DNA of 49,842 bases from Sulfurospirillum sp. SCADC (GCF_000743525.1 NZ_JQGK01000011.1:52148-101989); one strand, 5' to 3'; numbered from the stretch's first letter, positions 35,517-45,256 are shown. The notes: generated by a model not told the origin, from the letters alone. A program made the numbers and translations.

Positions 35517-37352
35517 GTGTTTTACTATCATATTGCTCTTTTAAAATCTCCTCTTTCGCCTTTAACCTATCAGTCTGAGGAAAACTTTCCTCTCGGTGCA
35601 GTGGTTGAAGTCACACTTTCAAAACGCACCATACAAGGTGTTGTGGTTGCTTCGGTTAAAAAACCTTCGTTTGAATGTGCGTCTATCTTGTTTACATGTA
35701 AAACATTTTACCCTCACAAAACACTTGAATTGGCTCGTTTTATTGCGGAGTATTATGTTTGTTCTCTTGGCGAAGCATTAAATCTTTTTGTTCCTCATTC
35801 TCCAAATGCTTTACATGTAAACGAAAAAAATACGACAGATATTACGCTTTCAACCGAACAAGAAAAGGCGTATGACTTCATACAAGTACATCCTACATCG
35901 CTTCTTTTTGGCGATACCGGAAGTGGCAAAACAGAGATTTATATGAAACTCTTTGAGCAGACCATCAACGAAGGCAAACAGGCGATTTTCTTGCTTCCTG
36001 AAATTGGTTTAACGCCTCAGATGAAAAATCGTTTGAAACATCATTTTGGAAAACATGTTGCTATTTGGCATTCTAAAATCACTGCGAAGAAAAAAGAACA
36101 GATACTCAGTGATATTCACGAGGGGAAAATTTCCATTATCGCGGGTACGCGTTCAGCGCTTTTCTTGCCGTTGCAACACTTAGGTTTGATCGTCGTGGAT
36201 GAAGAGCATGATGAAAGCTATAAGTCAGGAAATCGTCCTCGTTACAACGCTAAAGATTTGGCACTTCTTTTTGGTCAAAAACTGGGGTGTAAAGTGCTTT
36301 TAGGCTCCGCGACACCTACATTAACGAGTTTCTACAAAGTGCCAACCTTTAGGCTTAAGGGGACATTTTTTGAGTCACAAAGTTACATCATGTACGACGA
36401 TGGCGAGCATGGATTGAGCTTTAAGATGACCCAAGCGATCCAAAAAGCATTGAATGCACACAAGCAAGTCATCGTTTTTTTGCCGACACGCGCGAACTTT
36501 AAGTACATTACATGTAAACAATGTGGCGCCAATGTCGAGTGTCCGTTTTGCAGTGTGGGCATGAGCATTCACCACAATATGAATGCGCTGAAATGCCACT
36601 ACTGCAACTACACCGAAGTGATTCCCAAAGCCTGCCCCAAATGTGGATGCGAAGAGATCGTAGCAACGCGTATGGGAACGGCGGAAGTGAGTCAAAAACT
36701 AACAGAGCATTTTCATGAGCATGTGGTACAACAATTTGACCGCGATGAGGTGCGAACAGAGAAAAAACTCTCTGAAATTTTGAGCGATTTTAATGAGCAC
36801 AAGATCGACATTATGGTCGGCACACAGATGCTCAGCAAAGGGCATGATTACCACGGTGTGGGGCTTGCCGTCATTTTAGGTGTGGATGCACTGTTGGGAA
36901 TGAGTGATTTTAGATCGCGCGAAAAAACGCTTGCCTTGGTATTGCAAATCGCAGGGCGAGCAGGGCGAAAAGGGTATGGCGAAGTGCTGATTCAGAGTAA
37001 AAACAGCGAATTTTTTAAGCAGTATTTGGGTGATTTCGAGCAGTTTTTAAAGGATGAATTGGTGTTTCGAAAAGGGCTTTATCCGCCCTTTAAAAAAATG
37101 CTGAGGCTCATGAGCGCGCATGTCAAAGATGAAAAAGCCAAAGAACTGATCGATAAAGTAGCGCTCATCGCGCAACGTTTTCCACAGGTCGAGGTTGTGG
37201 GATTTGGCAAAGCCAACATCGCTAAAATTGCCAATAAATACCGCTATGAACTCCTTGCACGCAGTGATTCCAGCAAAGCCTTACTTGAGTTGGCCCATGC
37301 CGTTAAACTTTTACATGTAGAAGCTGACATCGATCCGTTATCCTTTTCTTAA
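35517..37352 (+). CDS. priA: Primosomal protein N' (replication restart helicase) PriA
   Basis: Reloads DnaB at repaired forks; DnaB is encoded 1.1 kb downstream. The 611-residue product has an N-terminal DNA-binding part, Walker A LLFGDTGSGKTEIYMKL, DEEH Walker B in LIVVDEEHDESYKSGNRPRYNA, the eight-cysteine zinc region (CKQCGANVECPFCSVG ... CHYCNYTEV ... CPKCGCEE) and motif VI QIAGRAGRKGYGEV. It is short relative to E. coli (732) because the N-terminal domain is reduced, as in Helicobacter. It starts with GTG. It has three perfect palindromes (35692, 35811, 36508) and a one-mismatch copy at 37311, the most of any gene here. Confidence 0.95.
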   Translation: MFYYHIALLKSPLSPLTYQSEENFPLGAVVEVTLSKRTIQGVVVASVKKPSFECASILFTCKTFYPHKTLELARFIAEYYVCSLGEALNLFVPHSPNALHVNEKNTTDITLSTEQEKAYDFIQVHPTSLLFGDTGSGKTEIYMKLFEQTINEGKQAIFLLPEIGLTPQMKNRLKHHFGKHVAIWHSKITAKKKEQILSDIHEGKISIIAGTRSALFLPLQHLGLIVVDEEHDESYKSGNRPRYNAKDLALLFGQKLGCKVLLGSATPTLTSFYKVPTFRLKGTFFESQSYIMYDDGEHGLSFKMTQAIQKALNAHKQVIVFLPTRANFKYITCKQCGANVECPFCSVGMSIHHNMNALKCHYCNYTEVIPKACPKCGCEEIVATRMGTAEVSQKLTEHFHEHVVQQFDRDEVRTEKKLSEILSDFNEHKIDIMVGTQMLSKGHDYHGVGLAVILGVDALLGMSDFRSREKTLALVLQIAGRAGRKGYGEVLIQSKNSEFFKQYLGDFEQFLKDELVFRKGLYPPFKKMLRLMSAHVKDEKAKELIDKVALIAQRFPQVEVVGFGKANIAKIANKYRYELLARSDSSKALLELAHAVKLLHVEADIDPLSFS

Positions 37353-37363
37353 TATCAAAAAGA

Positions 37364-37369
37364 TATAAT
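37364..37369 (+). promoter_or_regulatory. ispG promoter -10 box
   Basis: TATAAT between priA and ispG, 36 bases before the ispG ATG. Confidence 0.6.
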
Positions 37370-37404
37370 CCATCCATAAACTAATGTACAAAAAGTGATA
37401 AACA

Positions 37405-38469
37405 ATGATCAAACGATACCCAACCAAACAAATTTTTGTTGGCAATGTGCCCATCGGTGGCAATGCTAAAATTCCTGTGCAGTCGATGACCTTTTCAAAA
37501 ACACACGATGTGGAAGCAACCGTGGAGCAAATTCGCCGTTTGCATTTTGCAGGAGCTGACATCGTGCGTTTAGCCGTACCCGATTATGACGATGCGCACG
37601 CACTTAAAGCGATTAAAGAGCGTTCCACGTTGCCTATCGTGGCGGACATTCATTTTAATTACCGTTTGGCATTGATCGCCGCGGAAGTGGTGGATTGTAT
37701 TCGCATCAATCCAGGTAACATTGGCAATAAAGAGCGCGTTAAAGAGGTCGTCAAAGCGTGCAACGAGCGCAATATCCCGATTCGCATTGGTGTGAACAGT
37801 GGAAGCTTGGAAAAAGAGTTCGATGAGAAGTATGGCCCTACGGCGAAAGGGATGGTCGAATCGGCGCTGTATAACATCAAATACCTTGAAGACCTTGGTT
37901 TTACGAACATGAAAGTCTCGCTAAAAGCGAGCGATGTGGAGCGCACTGTAGAAGCGTACCGCATGCTGCGCCCTTTGGTGGAGTACCCATTCCATCTTGG
38001 CGTTACGGAAGCAGGAACCTTGTTTCATTCAACGATTAAATCTTCCATTGCGTTAGGGTCACTTTTACTCGATGGCATTGGGGATACGATGCGTGTTTCC
38101 ATCACAGGAGAGCTTGAAGAAGAGATCAGAGTGGGACGCGCCATTTTAAAAGACAGTGGTGTGGAAGCGGAAGGTTTAAACATCATCTCATGCCCAACGT
38201 GCGGACGTTTGGAGGCCAATTTGGTCAATGCCGTAGCCGAAGTAGAACGTCGCACCAAACATATCAAAGCACCACTTAATATCTCGGTGATGGGATGCGT
38301 GGTCAATGCTATTGGCGAAGCCAAACATGCCGATGTCGCCATTGCCTTTGGCAAAGGGCAGGGGCTTGTGATGGTCAAAGGCGAAGTGGTTGCCAAACTC
38401 AAGGAAGAAGACCTCGTCGATAAATTTTTAGAAGCGGTTGAGCTTGCTGCCAAGGAGTACAAAGCATGA
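37405..38469 (+). CDS. ispG: 4-hydroxy-3-methylbut-2-enyl diphosphate synthase IspG (GcpE)
   Basis: Iron-sulfur enzyme of the MEP pathway converting MEcPP to HMBPP. The 354-residue product starts [26 protein letters not shown] and has TIM-barrel blocks ([34 protein letters not shown]) and the three cluster cysteines in SCPTCGR and [12 protein letters not shown]. It overlaps the dnaB start by four bases (ATGA). Length fits bacterial IspG without the plant insertion. Confidence 0.96.
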   Translation: MIKRYPTKQIFVGNVPIGGNAKIPVQSMTFSKTHDVEATVEQIRRLHFAGADIVRLAVPDYDDAHALKAIKERSTLPIVADIHFNYRLALIAAEVVDCIRINPGNIGNKERVKEVVKACNERNIPIRIGVNSGSLEKEFDEKYGPTAKGMVESALYNIKYLEDLGFTNMKVSLKASDVERTVEAYRMLRPLVEYPFHLGVTEAGTLFHSTIKSSIALGSLLLDGIGDTMRVSITGELEEEIRVGRAILKDSGVEAEGLNIISCPTCGRLEANLVNAVAEVERRTKHIKAPLNISVMGCVVNAIGEAKHADVAIAFGKGQGLVMVKGEVVAKLKEEDLVDKFLEAVELAAKEYKA

Positions 38470-40913
38470 GCAATCTGCACAATGTGAACATAGAGCGCTC
38501 CGTTCTTAGCTCCATTTTATTTAACCCTGCAACGTTTGAAGATGTTGCGGCGGTCATTGGCGCGAAAGATTTTTACCTGCCAAGCCATCGGTATATTTAC
38601 GAAGCGATGGAGGCGTGCGAGAGGGAAGATCTGCCGATTGATGAGGAGTTCATCAAGAAAAAGCTCAACCAACAAGGGCGTTTTGATGAAGACGCGATGT
38701 TGGAGATTCTCTCGACCAATCCTCTGCCTGCGACGAAAGCGTATGTGGAAGAGATACGCGAAAAAGCGATCAAGCGAGAGTTGGTACAGCTGACCAGTGA
38801 CATCAAAGAGATCGCGGTTGAGAAAGATTTGCCTTCAACTGAAGTGGTCGATTTAGTGCAACAAAAGCTCTACCAGATCACGCAAGAGAGTGGCACCAAA
38901 GAGTTTCGTGAATCCCCTGAGATGACGCACGCGACTATCGCGCACATTCATGAAATGAAAAAGCGTGGCAATTCAGGCGTTGTTGGTGTGGACAGTGGTT
39001 TTGCTGAAATCAACCGTTTAACCTCAGGTTTTGGTGAAGGCGATCTCATCATCGTTGCGGCAAGACCGGCGATGGGTAAGTGTTTAGCCAAAGGTACGAA
39101 AGTGCTGATGTACGATGGTATTTTGAAAAATGTTGAAGATATTGAGGTGGGCGAGCTCTTGATGGGCGATGATTCAACGCCACGCAAAGTACTCTCTTTA
39201 GCACGTGGTAGAGAAAAAATGTACTGGGTGAGGCAAAATAAGGGGATCGATTATCGTGTGAATGAGTCGCACATTCTCTCCTTAAAACGTTCACGCAATG
39301 AAGGAAAGCATACGCATGGCGATGTTTTAAATATTTCGATTCGTGAGTATCTTGGCAAAAGTAAAAAATTTAAAAGCAACTATAAAGGCTACAAAGTTCC
39401 TGTCAAATTTATGGAAAAAGCGTTGGCGATTGAGCCTTATTTTTTAGGATTGTGGTTGGGGGATGGCAGGAAATCAGACGTGCGCATTGCGACGCAAGAT
39501 GAAGAAATTGTGGCGTATTTGAGTGACTATGCGACGCGCTTAGGATTCGGCGTGAGTCAATCCAAAGACGATGGAAAATGCCCAATGTACGCCATCGTCA
39601 ATGTTGACAACACCAAAAAAGAGAGTTTGCAAGCCACCATACGTCAACTGGGGCTCATTGAAAACAAGCATATCCCACAGGAGTATCTTGTCAATTCAAC
39701 GCGCAATCGTTTGGAACTTTTGGCAGGACTTTTGGACAGCGATGGTCACTATGATGCGCAGTGCAATGGTTATGAGATTACGCAAAAAGACGAGCACCTT
39801 GCTAGGCAGATTAAATTCTTAGCTGACACTTTGGGGTTTAGAACCTCATTGAAAGAAAAAGAGGCTACGATTGAACGCATAGGCTTTACATGTAAGGTGT
39901 ATCGCGTGCGAATTTTTGGCAATGTCGATACCATTCCTGTGAAAATTAAGCGCAAAATGGCTGAGCCATGGCGTGTAAAACGCAGTTGGAATCAAACAGG
40001 GATTCAGGTTGAATTTGATCAAGTCGATGACTATTACGGTTTTGAAATTGATGGCAATAGCCTCTTTTTGCTCGAAGATATGACTGTAACACACAATACG
40101 GCTTTTTGTTTGAATTTGGCGCAAAATGCGTTAGATCGTGGTAAAGGCGTTGCGATCTTTTCGCTTGAGATGCCAGCGGAGCAGTTGATGCTTAGGATGC
40201 TCAGTGCGAAGACGTCCATACCGCTTCAAAAGCTCAAAGTGGGCGATATGGGTGATGAGCAGTGGGGAAGACTCACGAGTGCTGCGGATGAGATGAGTAA
40301 ACGCAAATTTTTTGTGGATGATAACGGCTCTGTGGATATTCATAAAGTCAGAGCGAAGCTTCGCAAACTCAAATCGCAACACCCAGAAATTTCCATGGCG
40401 ATCATCGACTATTTGCAGTTGATGAGTTCGGCTGGAACGAGAGACAGACATATCGAAGTCAGTGACATCAGTCGTGGACTTAAACTGTTGGCGAGGGAGC
40501 TGAACATCCCTATCATCGCACTCTCTCAGCTTAACCGTGGGCTTGAAGCCAGAAGCGATAAACGCCCGATGCTGAGCGACCTTAGGGAATCAGGTGCGAT
40601 TGAGCAAGATGCCGACATGATCTTATTTGTCTACCGTGACGATGTTTACCGCATGCGTGAAGAGAAAGAGAAAGAGCAAAAAGCCAGAACTGAGGGTAAA
40701 GAGTACAAAAGTGACTTTTTTGAAAAACCAGAAGAGTCAGCCGAGGTTATTGTTGGAAAAAATAGAAATGGACCCGTTGGCGTGGCGAATTTGATTTTTC
40801 AAAAGGCGTGTACGCGCTTTGTGGATGGCGGTAAAAATTCTATTCCGATTGAAGTCGTCCAATACAATGCCTCGATTTCCCAAGAGGCGAAGATTAGCTT
40901 GCCTCCCTTGTAA
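38466..40913 (+). CDS. dnaB: Replicative DNA helicase DnaB with in-frame intein
   Basis: Hexameric replicative helicase interrupted by an intein. The 815-residue precursor is N-extein 1-205 (DnaB N-terminal domain, linker, then Walker A up to AARPAMGK), intein 206-544, and C-extein 545-815 starting [11 protein letters not shown]. Splicing would rebuild the P-loop GK-T and give a 476-residue DnaB, the normal size. The C-extein has [11 protein letters not shown], the Walker B-like [45 protein letters not shown] and an arginine-finger region. Without splicing the ATPase could not work, so the host depends on it. It overlaps ispG by four bases, with comEC three bases after it. Confidence 0.95.
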   Translation: MSNLHNVNIERSVLSSILFNPATFEDVAAVIGAKDFYLPSHRYIYEAMEACEREDLPIDEEFIKKKLNQQGRFDEDAMLEILSTNPLPATKAYVEEIREKAIKRELVQLTSDIKEIAVEKDLPSTEVVDLVQQKLYQITQESGTKEFRESPEMTHATIAHIHEMKKRGNSGVVGVDSGFAEINRLTSGFGEGDLIIVAARPAMGKCLAKGTKVLMYDGILKNVEDIEVGELLMGDDSTPRKVLSLARGREKMYWVRQNKGIDYRVNESHILSLKRSRNEGKHTHGDVLNISIREYLGKSKKFKSNYKGYKVPVKFMEKALAIEPYFLGLWLGDGRKSDVRIATQDEEIVAYLSDYATRLGFGVSQSKDDGKCPMYAIVNVDNTKKESLQATIRQLGLIENKHIPQEYLVNSTRNRLELLAGLLDSDGHYDAQCNGYEITQKDEHLARQIKFLADTLGFRTSLKEKEATIERIGFTCKVYRVRIFGNVDTIPVKIKRKMAEPWRVKRSWNQTGIQVEFDQVDDYYGFEIDGNSLFLLEDMTVTHNTAFCLNLAQNALDRGKGVAIFSLEMPAEQLMLRMLSAKTSIPLQKLKVGDMGDEQWGRLTSAADEMSKRKFFVDDNGSVDIHKVRAKLRKLKSQHPEISMAIIDYLQLMSSAGTRDRHIEVSDISRGLKLLARELNIPIIALSQLNRGLEARSDKRPMLSDLRESGAIEQDADMILFVYRDDVYRMREEKEKEQKARTEGKEYKSDFFEKPEESAEVIVGKNRNGPVGVANLIFQKACTRFVDGGKNSIPIEVVQYNASISQEAKISLPPL
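39081..40097 (+). mobile_element. DnaB intein with LAGLIDADG-type homing endonuclease
   Basis: 339 residues in frame within dnaB. The first residue is Cys ([13 protein letters not shown], block A), the block B histidine is in VNESHILSL (with Asn where Thr is common), and the C-terminal blocks are [22 protein letters not shown] with terminal His-Asn followed by a Thr extein nucleophile. Between them lie two dodecapeptide-type endonuclease motifs, FLGLWLGDG and [13 protein letters not shown], each with an acidic residue. It is inserted between Lys and Thr of the Walker A motif. One TTACATGTAA copy (39886, Phe-Thr-Cys-Lys) lies inside it. Confidence 0.93.
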
Positions 40914-40915
40914 CC

Positions 40916-42178
40916 ATGTTAAACGTACCACTCTTTGTCAGTAAAAAGGAATTTTTTCTGACACTGATAGTGGTGCTTTGCATTGCGTGTATCTCCCTTT
41001 CCATCGAGTTTTACCACTTCAAAAAACTGACGCATGAATCGTTACATGTAAACACGGCAACCGTTCTCAATCACTATACGAAAACGAATGAGAAAGGGCG
41101 CACTTACGATGTTTTCAAGCTCAAACTAGATGGCAGTGGCGCGGAAGTTTATACCACGTCGTGGCGCGTCAGCTCTATACCGATAAAAAGTCGTGTTAAA
41201 GTCAAACTCAAAGTGGATAAAGTCACATTTTACGACTACCTTAAAGGTTTTTTTGCTCCATCACTTGCCTTGTATGAAATCTACGAAGATAACCCACCGT
41301 TTGATGTGAAGCCACTGTATCGTTTCATCGAAAAGCAACATGAGAGTGAAAAGATAGCGGAGCTTTACAAAACGCTTCTGTTTGCCACGCCTATCTCCAA
41401 AGAGTTGCGAGAAGAGGTGCAAAAATGGGGCATTTCGCATTTGATCGCCATTAGTGGCTACAACGTGGGCGTCATCTCGTTTCTGCTTTTTTTCTTCCTC
41501 AAACCGCTGTATCAGTTTTTTCAAAGTCGTTATTTTCCGTATCGCAATGCCACAGCGGATTTGACCATGGTGGTATTGGTTGTTTTATTTGGTTACATGG
41601 TTATCATCGATTTTGTGCCTTCGTTTTTGCGTGCCTTTGCGATGAGTGTTTTAGGATTTTTTATCTATTCACGAGGGATTAAAGTGCTCTCTTTTGAGAT
41701 GCTGGGGCTTACAACACTAGGGCTTTTAGCGCTTTTCCCTAGCCTTGTTTTTTCGCTCTCCTTTTGGTTTTCGGTGGCAGGAGTCTTTTACCTCTTTCTC
41801 TTTTTACACCATTTTGAAAGCCTCAATCGCTGGGTCTTGCTTGCCATCATCGATTTGGGTGTTTTTTGCTTAATGGTTCCTATCGTGCACACCTTCTTTC
41901 CTGTCTTTACCTTTTTACAACTCACGTCACCGCTTTCAAGTCTCGTGTTTATCGTCTTTTATCCACTGGGTGTGCTTTTACATGTCATTCATTTAGGCGG
42001 CATTTTAGATGGTTATTTGCTGGAATTCTTACATGTAAAAACGGGGAGTTATCTTCTGAGCTTTCCGTGGTGGGTTTTGGGAGTGTATGTGGGAGCTTCG
42101 CTTGTTGCGATACGCTACAAATTTGCGCTGTATGCTTGTTTAGGCTTTGCTGTTCTCGCGCTCTTTTTCATTCAATAA
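40916..42178 (+). CDS. comEC: ComEC/Rec2-family DNA uptake channel, short form
   Basis: Inner-membrane channel that passes single-stranded DNA in natural transformation. The 420-residue product has one N-terminal membrane helix, an OB-like soluble segment (about 40-120) and a multi-helix competence domain with the family motif WGISHLIAISGYNVGVISFLL and FVPSFLRAFAMSVLGF. It lacks the C-terminal metallo-beta-lactamase-like domain of the long form, as I recall for Campylobacter. Two perfect palindromes (41042, 42029) and a one-mismatch copy (41978) are in it. It converges with and overlaps the brkB-like gene by 39 bases. Confidence 0.88.
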   Translation: MLNVPLFVSKKEFFLTLIVVLCIACISLSIEFYHFKKLTHESLHVNTATVLNHYTKTNEKGRTYDVFKLKLDGSGAEVYTTSWRVSSIPIKSRVKVKLKVDKVTFYDYLKGFFAPSLALYEIYEDNPPFDVKPLYRFIEKQHESEKIAELYKTLLFATPISKELREEVQKWGISHLIAISGYNVGVISFLLFFFLKPLYQFFQSRYFPYRNATADLTMVVLVVLFGYMVIIDFVPSFLRAFAMSVLGFFIYSRGIKVLSFEMLGLTTLGLLALFPSLVFSLSFWFSVAGVFYLFLFLHHFESLNRWVLLAIIDLGVFCLMVPIVHTFFPVFTFLQLTSPLSSLVFIVFYPLGVLLHVIHLGGILDGYLLEFLHVKTGSYLLSFPWWVLGVYVGASLVAIRYKFALYACLGFAVLALFFIQ

Positions 42179-42943
42179 AAAGCAGAATTTCAGACCATAA
42201 AGGTAAATAAACCACGAAAAGTAGATCCAGAGGAAGAAGAAAAGTAGAATGCTAAACGAGCCGTAAATGCTCAGATACGTTTTATTGTAGCTTACATAAT
42301 AGACAAAAAGAATTTTAGAGACATACCAAAAAAGGGAAGCGACAAACGAGGAGAAGAGGGCACTTTTAAGGTGAATTTTGATTTTAGCGGAGACAGAATA
42401 CATGATAAAATACAAAAGCCAAACAATCAAATAGGGCGAAAAGCGTACTAAATTGATGGAGCTTGTGACATCACTTTGATCCAAAAATTCTTGCACCACG
42501 GCTGAGCTGTAAAAAAAGATGATGAGCCCAAGTGGCATTAAAGTGACCATCGTCCAGTAGGTTGAGAGCGCTTCCCAAAAACTGCGTGAGGGAATCTCAA
42601 AGATTTTACTGACGATTTTTTCATAGTCTAAAAAGAACATGATGGAGATGTACAGCACAAAGATAATGCCTACCACACCCATGTTGCTCGTATTGGCGAT
42701 AAAATCTCGTAGATAGCCAATCATCACATCTTGTTGGGTTGGAATCAGTGAGCTAAAGATAAAGCCTTGCAATTTTTCGTAGTAAACCTCAAAAAGAGGT
42801 AGTTTGGTAAAGATACTGAAGGTAATGAGAAGAATGGGGATCAGCGCTAAAATGGTGTGAAAACTCAAAGAAGAGGCGTAGTGTGCAAGCTCAACGTCTC
42901 TTAACTTTTTGAAAAATTCAACACCATGTTTAGTGCTTAACAA
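42140..42943 (-). CDS. YihY/BrkB family inner-membrane protein
   Basis: Integral membrane protein of unknown transport function, formerly mislabelled RNase BN. The 267-residue product has the family start ELAHYASSLSFHTILALIPILL and about six membrane helices, ending with a short basic tail (LLNEKERENSKA). The start codon is TTG, directly adjoining the glcD stop; no nearby ATG is in frame with the conserved start. The order brkB-glcD-pgbA-like, facing an M23 peptidase, is one I recall from Campylobacter. Confidence 0.85.
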   Translation of the reverse strand: MLSTKHGVEFFKKLRDVELAHYASSLSFHTILALIPILLITFSIFTKLPLFEVYYEKLQGFIFSSLIPTQQDVMIGYLRDFIANTSNMGVVGIIFVLYISIMFFLDYEKIVSKIFEIPSRSFWEALSTYWTMVTLMPLGLIIFFYSSAVVQEFLDQSDVTSSINLVRFSPYLIVWLLYFIMYSVSAKIKIHLKSALFSSFVASLFWYVSKILFVYYVSYNKTYLSIYGSFSILLFFFLWIYFSWFIYLYGLKFCFLLNEKERENSKA

Positions 42944-44323
42944 TTAAAGTCCCATTTTGGCAGGATTTAAAATATTATTAGGATCAAACGCTTTTTTGAT
43001 CGAGCGGAAAAGCTCCATTTCACCTTCGCTAAATGCAAGGTGCATAAAAGGCGCTTTACTCAGCCCAATGCCGTGTTCTCCACTCAGCGTGCCACCCAAG
43101 GCTACGGTTGCTTTAAAGATCTCTTCGATTGCGTGATGTCCGATCTCAAGCTGTTTAGGATCACTTCCATCGACCATGACGTTGGTGTGAACATTGCCAT
43201 CACCCGTATGCCCAAAACACGGCACCGTGACGTTGTATTTTTGCGCAATTTCACCAATGGCTTTAAGAAGTGCTGGCAGTTTGCTACGAGGAACGGTAAT
43301 GTCTTCGTTCAGTTTTTTGCTGCCGTAAATCGTGATGGATTGGCTCGCATTGCGTCTGGCAAACCAGAGATTTTTGGACTCTTCAGGCGTGGAGGCTCTT
43401 TTTAAGCCACTACAACCATTTTCCAAAAACGCTTGTTCGATGATGTCAAGCTGCGCTGTAAGTTCTTCTTGGGTGTTGCCATCCACGTCGGTGATGAGAA
43501 TCGCCCCTGCCTCTTTGGGTAAGCCTTTGTTGAACTTTTGCTCAACAGCACGAATCGAATAGTTATCTAAAAATTCCATTGCGACAGGCGTAACGCCTGC
43601 TGCCATTGTTTTATAAACAGCATTCATCGCATCATCTACGCTAGGGAAAATGCCCATAGCCGTTTGTGACATTTTAGGTTTTGCGATGAGTTTTAACGTG
43701 ATCTCCGTGATGCACGCTAATGTGCCTTCACTGGCAATAAGAATGCCTGCGATGTTATAACCTGCGACATCTTTAATGGTACGTTTACCTGCACGAATGA
43801 TCTCACCATTGGGTAAAACAGCACGCAATGCCATCACATAATCTTTCGTGATGCCATACTTTGCCGCACGCATACCGCCTGCATTTTCACTGACATTACC
43901 GCCAATGGTGGAGTACTCTTCACTGGCAGGATCGGGTGGATAAAAAAGTCCTCGCGCTTCAACGGCTCGTTGCAATGCCATGTTGATGACGCCAGGTTGT
44001 ACCACGGCGACCATGTTTTCCATATCAATCTCTAGGATCTTATTCATATGTTTTTCAAACGCTAGGATGATGCCACCGTTTGCAGGCAATGCACCTCCTG
44101 TAAAGCCACTTCCCGCACCTCGGGGTGTGATGATAATGCGGTGTTCATTACAATACTTTAAAATCTCGCTAACATCGTTTTCATCTCTTGGAAACAAAAC
44201 AGCATCGGGCTCGTAGCGTGTACGAGTAGCATCGTAACAATAGGCGATCAAATGGGCTTTGTCGTCATAAACGTTCTCTTCGCCTAAAAGAGTCTTGAAA
44301 TAGTCGATATTTACTCTTTCCAT
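42944..44323 (-). CDS. glcD: FAD-linked 2-hydroxyacid dehydrogenase (GlcD/D-lactate type)
   Basis: Flavoprotein oxidising glycolate or D-lactate to the keto acid. The 459-residue product has the PCMH-type FAD fold with PRGAGSGFTGGALP and DPASEEYSTIGGNVSENAGGMRAAKYGITKDYV, then the C-terminal domain with PCFGHTGDGNVHTNVM and GTLSGEHGIGLSK, whose histidines are catalytic. There is no glcE or glcF beside it, so it is either a single-subunit D-lactate dehydrogenase or partners with subunits encoded elsewhere. It overlaps the downstream end of the PgbA-like gene by 13 bases. Confidence 0.9.
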   Translation of the reverse strand: MERVNIDYFKTLLGEENVYDDKAHLIAYCYDATRTRYEPDAVLFPRDENDVSEILKYCNEHRIIITPRGAGSGFTGGALPANGGIILAFEKHMNKILEIDMENMVAVVQPGVINMALQRAVEARGLFYPPDPASEEYSTIGGNVSENAGGMRAAKYGITKDYVMALRAVLPNGEIIRAGKRTIKDVAGYNIAGILIASEGTLACITEITLKLIAKPKMSQTAMGIFPSVDDAMNAVYKTMAAGVTPVAMEFLDNYSIRAVEQKFNKGLPKEAGAILITDVDGNTQEELTAQLDIIEQAFLENGCSGLKRASTPEESKNLWFARRNASQSITIYGSKKLNEDITVPRSKLPALLKAIGEIAQKYNVTVPCFGHTGDGNVHTNVMVDGSDPKQLEIGHHAIEEIFKATVALGGTLSGEHGIGLSKAPFMHLAFSEGEMELFRSIKKAFDPNNILNPAKMGL

Positions 44324-45123
44324 TGAGTGTCTTTTCTCTCTACGATGTCAAAAGGTAATTTTAAGATAATGCCATCCATCCCAGCACCTTTAAGGGTGTT
44401 AGTTTGACCTAGAAGGTAGGCATAGTAGTTGTTGTATTCGGCAATCGTTCCACTGTCCCAGTTAAACCATGAAGAGTCAATCTGTTTATTGATACGTGAA
44501 TAAAACGGCAGCATCGTCTCGCCACTGCTTTTAACATCGATACTTTGAACAATATGGAAGTTATGGCAATCCACAAAGAAACCTTTGTTCTCAATGCCAA
44601 AGAAGATGATCGATGCCGCATTTTGGTAGCATGCTTGTTGGAAGATTTTTTTATCGGGATTTGGACGGTAGAGTTTTGCTAAATAGGCTGCAACGATGTC
44701 AGGATGAATCCATGTAATCGTGTTGAAGTTTTTAGTGACTTCGTTGTAAACACTTTGGTTTGGCACGATAATCAAGGCACGATCGTAAAGGTAGTTAATG
44801 ATGACTTCATCGCCCACAGCAGGTTTAACGCCTGTATCTGGGAAAGCACCTTGGGCGAGCATCTCAAACTTTTCAGCTTTTAAAACCGCTTTGATTCCAT
44901 CTTTACTGATAACATCAACGCGTGCGATAATGGTTGTATGCGTTGCATCAAACTTATGGCTGACAACGCCGCTTGCTCCGAGTACAAATTCTGGTGAATC
45001 AGGGATCACAATTTGTTTTTCATTTGATTCTAAAACGGTTGTTTTGAACTCTTTAAAAAAAGATTGAGCCTCTGCAAATGAGGCAAACAAAAACAGACAC
45101 ATAACCAAAAATAGCTTGTTCAA
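44311..45123 (-). CDS. Exported PgbA N-terminal-domain-like protein
   Basis: Probably periplasmic or surface. The 270-residue product has a clean signal peptide (MNKLFLVMCLFLFASFAEA, cleavage after Ala-Glu-Ala) and then a beta-rich domain resembling the N-terminal domain of H. pylori plasminogen-binding protein PgbA: SFFKEFKTTVLESNEKQIVI, HTTIIARVDVISKDG, GDEVIINYLYDRALIIVPN. The lysine-rich plasminogen-binding tail of PgbA is absent, so a host-protein role should not be assumed. It is followed by glcD, as pgbA is in H. pylori, and faces the csd3-like gene. Confidence 0.78.
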   Translation of the reverse strand: MNKLFLVMCLFLFASFAEAQSFFKEFKTTVLESNEKQIVIPDSPEFVLGASGVVSHKFDATHTTIIARVDVISKDGIKAVLKAEKFEMLAQGAFPDTGVKPAVGDEVIINYLYDRALIIVPNQSVYNEVTKNFNTITWIHPDIVAAYLAKLYRPNPDKKIFQQACYQNAASIIFFGIENKGFFVDCHNFHIVQSIDVKSSGETMLPFYSRINKQIDSSWFNWDSGTIAEYNNYYAYLLGQTNTLKGAGMDGIILKLPFDIVERKDTQWKE

Positions 45124-45250
45124 CGGGAACTCCTTGAAGGGTTTATAGTAGCCCTTTTATTTTATGAGAGTGATTATACTATAACTGTTTTAAAAAAACT
45201 TATTTTTATCTAAAGTGAGTCTTTTAGGCATTTTGTAAGATTTGTTCCGC

Positions 45251-45256
45251 TAAAAT
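45251..45256 (+). promoter_or_regulatory. -10 box of the csd3-like gene
   Basis: TAAAAT 24 bases before the ATG, with a strong GGAGGTG ribosome site at 45270-45276. It lies in the 156-base divergent gap with the PgbA-like gene. Confidence 0.5.

Noticed and set aside
42140-42943. Annotating this gene as ribonuclease BN
   Set aside because: The YihY/BrkB family was once mislabelled so; the protein is a multi-span membrane protein without nuclease motifs.
44311-45123. Calling this gene a plasminogen-binding virulence factor
   Set aside because: Only the PgbA N-terminal domain is matched and the lysine-rich tail that binds plasminogen is missing; the rest of the window suggests a free-living organism.
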